A stretch of DNA of 64,000 nt from Sthenelais limicola (lineage: Eukaryota; Annelida; Polychaeta; Phyllodocida; Sigalionidae), in contig OW804095.1 in NCBI GenBank assembly GCA_942159475.1, forward strand, positions 96,609,740-96,673,739, in the 5' to 3' direction. Of this stretch, positions 61,701 to 64,000 are shown one piece after another. Every line of letters begins with the position of its first letter. Position 1 is the stretch's first letter. The notes beneath the pieces were generated by a model that was given only the letters and a program-made list of their open reading frames with translations, ran no database searches and was not told the DNA's origin. The translations under genes and the position numbers were made by a program.

Positions 61701-63907
61701 TCTTCAAGTAGATATCAATGTGCGAATTTAAGGGCTGGGTATAAGAAAGGGGATTTAATGGGCAAGATTTGAATTACCCAGGTTGGCTTGAGATAGGTGC
61801 AGCTGACACTAATTTCATAAAGAAACCGAGGCCAGTCTGAGTGTGGGTGGGGCTCTGACCACAGCTGTAGGTATGTGCCTCCCAAACCCGCTCATACACA
61901 GTGCAGGCGCATGCATCATGCACTCAACCTGCACCTACATACAGCGCATCCAATGACCTGTTGACATTTGTTCTAATAATTGTTTTCCATAATTATCTAA
62001 GGAAAATAAATTAATATGCAGATAGGGCATGGTATTGTCTCATATATCCTCAAGTTTGGTGGCAATGTTAGATGTTTTTCTGCCTCTAAAATGACTTTTA
62101 TTAAGGGTCCCTAATGTGTCCATTGGAACCTGCACCCACATAATGTAAACACAGGTGGCTTGGCCCCAGTTCCGGTCAAATTTACCCATGACCCTCTACT
62201 CGGGCCTCAGTTTCCCAGTCATAAATTCTATTTCAAATCTTTCCTATTATGCTTCGCATCTTACGTCTCCACACAGGAAATTAAGTAAAGGAAAAATCGT
62301 ATCGTGCTGAGGGTTTCCACTGTGCCACATATAGAGAGAATGGGACGAGCCGGCATTAATCGAAAATTTATAGGACGAGATTCGTCCACATAAGCACGAT
62401 GCCGTAGGCAGAGTGCTTATGTGGACGAATCAAGTCCTATAAATTTTCGATTATTGCCGGCGAGTTCCATTCTATATTTATTATATGCGCATACAAATTT
62501 GATGATATATCATCAGATATCGCTGAAAAATATCTAAAAAGAGTCACAGAGAACCCCACTGTCCCGCTGAGAGTCCCATTAGTACAGCGGTGCCCTAGCT
62601 GTCAGTCTGTCTGTGTGTCTCATGCAGTACATTTACTTACTGACATTGTTGAATTAAAACGTTCATATCATGGCCATTCCTTGAGCTACATTAATTCAAT
62701 TTATATCATTCAAAAGAGAATTTAATGCTCTATTTATTGATGTAGGTTTTATGATGCATTTCTATAATTATAGTACCAGAATCACGGGTGGATTACCGAT
62801 CGCGGGGATTTGTTTACATGCTCCGCGGAGAGCCAAAGCTCCGCGAAGCATAAAAACAGAGCTATTTTTAGACAACTACATTTCATATAGGACGCGTCCT
62901 ATATGAATATTTTTATAGCACCCCACTTATAGCACATCTCATAATATCATAGAATGCGTGTATAATAAACAGGTTTGTTGTTTGGAAAACCAAATTCCAG
63001 GAGGCCAAACACTCCTTCCACTGCTCAGTGTCAGTTTTGGCACAGTATGGTTTCGTTAATCTAGCTCATCAGGCACATTAGTAGAGGACTCGCTGGTGTG
63101 GATCTTCTTGCAAAACGGATGTTATAATACAGTATAGGGGTATGGTGGTCCCTATGTTAAGATTTTGTCGATCACTGCCCCTCCTGTACTGTGGGGGGAA
63201 GGATGTATATGTCGATGGTCACAAGAGTCACTATCTAGTGTGTGTGTGTGTGTGTGGGGGGGGGGGGGTAATGTAGGAATAAAAAGACTCCGCTGGTCCA
63301 CATTGTGGAACAGTGGCATTTCTTTTTGAGGGTTTAGGCCCAGATAATTCAAGGTTAGGGCCATGGGTGTTTAGTCAAGACAGTATTATTTATAGGTGGG
63401 GGGGGGGGGGGCAGAATATATGCTGACAATGGTGCGTATGGTGTGTGGATTAAATTCCAGGTCGTGGCGTCCATAATATTCAGACCATTCGGAGCCATGG
63501 TCTTATGTCTGCGGATCCACTTCAACTCCAACTCGTTGTGAATGCCATCTGTAACGTTCTTTTCTGTGTTTCTTGCAAATAATACAACTCGCGTCACGTT
63601 CCCCTTGCTGGCTTTGGGGAGTTGAAAAGTCGGGATATAAAGGTATCGTTCAGTGGTAAATCCGGCCTGGAAATAGTCCTGAAGTGTTGATACATTCTTT
63701 TATTTAAAAAAAAACCGTGTTCATACCTACAGTATTTCAGTATATCTTATTTTTGGTAAAGGTAAGTATTTTTTCTAGAATTTAAACCGACCTGAAGCTT
63801 TAACCTAAAATTTAATTTCATTCCAGGGAGCTAACGCCTCGCAGCTAGAGAGAGAAATAGGATCTGACCAGTTCCCAGCTAATGAGCACTACTTTGGGCT
63901 TGTAAAT
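58724..63907 (+). CDS. USP46: USP12/USP46-type deubiquitinase, 5' exons (partial)
   Basis: Coding exon 1 is only the ATG (58724-58726) before a GTAGGA donor; coding exon 2 is 63827-63907 and ends at a GTAAGT donor. The joined start [13 protein letters not shown], followed by N-E-H-Y-F-G-L-V-N, matches the distinctive N-terminus of USP12 and USP46, immediately before the catalytic cysteine box, which must lie past the window. These cysteine proteases act with WDR48 and WDR20. The vertebrate paralogues cannot be told apart from 28 residues, so the symbol stands for the USP12/46 group. The intron is 5.1 kb. An extra upstream start as in vertebrates is not seen. Confidence 0.88.
60307..60337 (+). 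ncRNA. Hammerhead-like motif of Penelope type
   Basis: The sequence has CTGAAGA, which fits the CUGANGA core of hammerhead ribozymes, then a 5-bp stem GGTCT/AGACC with a 5-nt loop, then GAAAC. This order is the conserved core. Penelope-like retroelements are known to carry minimal hammerheads of this kind near their ends. CAAC just upstream can pair with GTTG just downstream as a short stem I. Cleavage activity is not implied. An A-rich tract follows at about 60350. Confidence 0.5.
62337..62473. repeat. 137-bp foldback with 60-bp arms
   Basis: The left arm has GCCGGCATTAATCGAAAATT, TATAGGAC and ATTCGTCCACATAAGCAC; the right arm is its near-perfect inverse from GTGCTTATGTGGACGAAT onward. The loop is about 15 bp. 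It resembles a foldback MITE or a long hairpin RNA source. Confidence 0.8.
62818..62905. repeat. GC-rich hairpin and 22-bp perfect palindrome
   Basis: ATGCTCCGCGGAG (62818) pairs with CTCCGCGAAGCAT (ending 62851) around an 8-nt loop. A perfect 22-bp palindrome centred on GGACGCGTCC follows at 62884-62905. TATAGGAC is shared with the foldback at 62337, suggesting one larger decayed element. Confidence 0.65.
63470..63600 (-). pseudogene. Possible Penelope-like (GIY-YIG) C-terminal remnant
   Basis: The minus strand reads [19 protein letters not shown]. This resembles the E-x-x-W-I-x-x-L-K-T-x-x-P-x-G-L-N motif that ends the GIY-YIG endonuclease of Penelope-like retroelements and of some phage-like RT proteins. 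Only about 40 codons look related, so this is tentative. Confidence 0.4.
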
Positions 63908-64000
63908 GTAAGTATCCGTCGGCGTCCCTGCGTGTCCTGCTATGAAAAATGGGCCGGGTATGGCTATTTCTGCTCTTTTAATTTTTCTCCCGATGAAGGC

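Larger units (their letters stand above)
58727..63826 (+). other. First intron of the USP12/46 gene
   Basis: 5.1-kb intron. It contains a poly-C/CA tract (59782-59807), a hammerhead-like motif (60307-60337), three hairpins or palindromes (62337-62905), GT/poly-G and poly-G tracts (63237-63269, 63396-63412) and a possible Penelope remnant. No exon was recognised in it. Confidence 0.65.

Overview
The window is eukaryotic: genes are split by GT-AG introns, coding density is low, the AT-rich DNA is full of short inverted-repeat elements, and there are non-LTR retrotransposon remnants. The gene families, plus a strong excess of the AGGCCTA motif, suggest a marine invertebrate deuterostome, most likely an echinoderm. 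That placement is an inference from general sequence character and was not tested.

Layout. (1) 1-5271: upstream DNA with no recognised gene; a non-coding first exon of the next gene may lie here. (2) 5290-37204, plus strand: a complete ARAP-type gene (ArfGAP and RhoGAP domains with SAM, ankyrin and PH domains). I reconstructed it as 45 coding exons with matching splice phases, 5691 nt including the stop, 1896 residues. The order is SAM, long Tyr/Pro-rich scaffold region, PH1, PH2, ArfGAP, ankyrin, PH3, PH4, RhoGAP, RA, PH5, basic tail. Both arginine fingers and the four zinc cysteines are present. Its introns carry a 5'-truncated LINE, three inverted-repeat elements (one TTAA-flanked), a possible SINE and two candidate microexons. 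(3) 38.6-53.8 kb: gene-poor, repeat-rich DNA. It holds a 5.7-kb element with about 0.7-kb inverted arms (39144-44884), nested foldbacks, tandem repeats, a CA/TG-rich minisatellite and two minus-strand reverse-transcriptase fragments. (4) 53872-58471, minus strand: a complete RPL21 gene (ribosomal protein eL21, 160 residues) with four coding exons and a non-coding 5'TOP first exon. (5) 58724 onward, plus strand: the first two coding exons of a USP12/USP46-type deubiquitinase, running off the right edge.

RPL21 and the USP gene are head to head, their 5' ends roughly 200 bp apart, so they probably share a promoter. ARAP is a cell-signalling protein that would couple phosphoinositides to Arf and Rho inactivation at membranes; eL21 is a cytosolic ribosome component; USP12/46 enzymes remove ubiquitin in complex with WD-repeat cofactors. 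The three genes have no evident joint pathway. All exon boundaries come from reading splice sites and protein similarity by eye; no alignment or RNA evidence was available.
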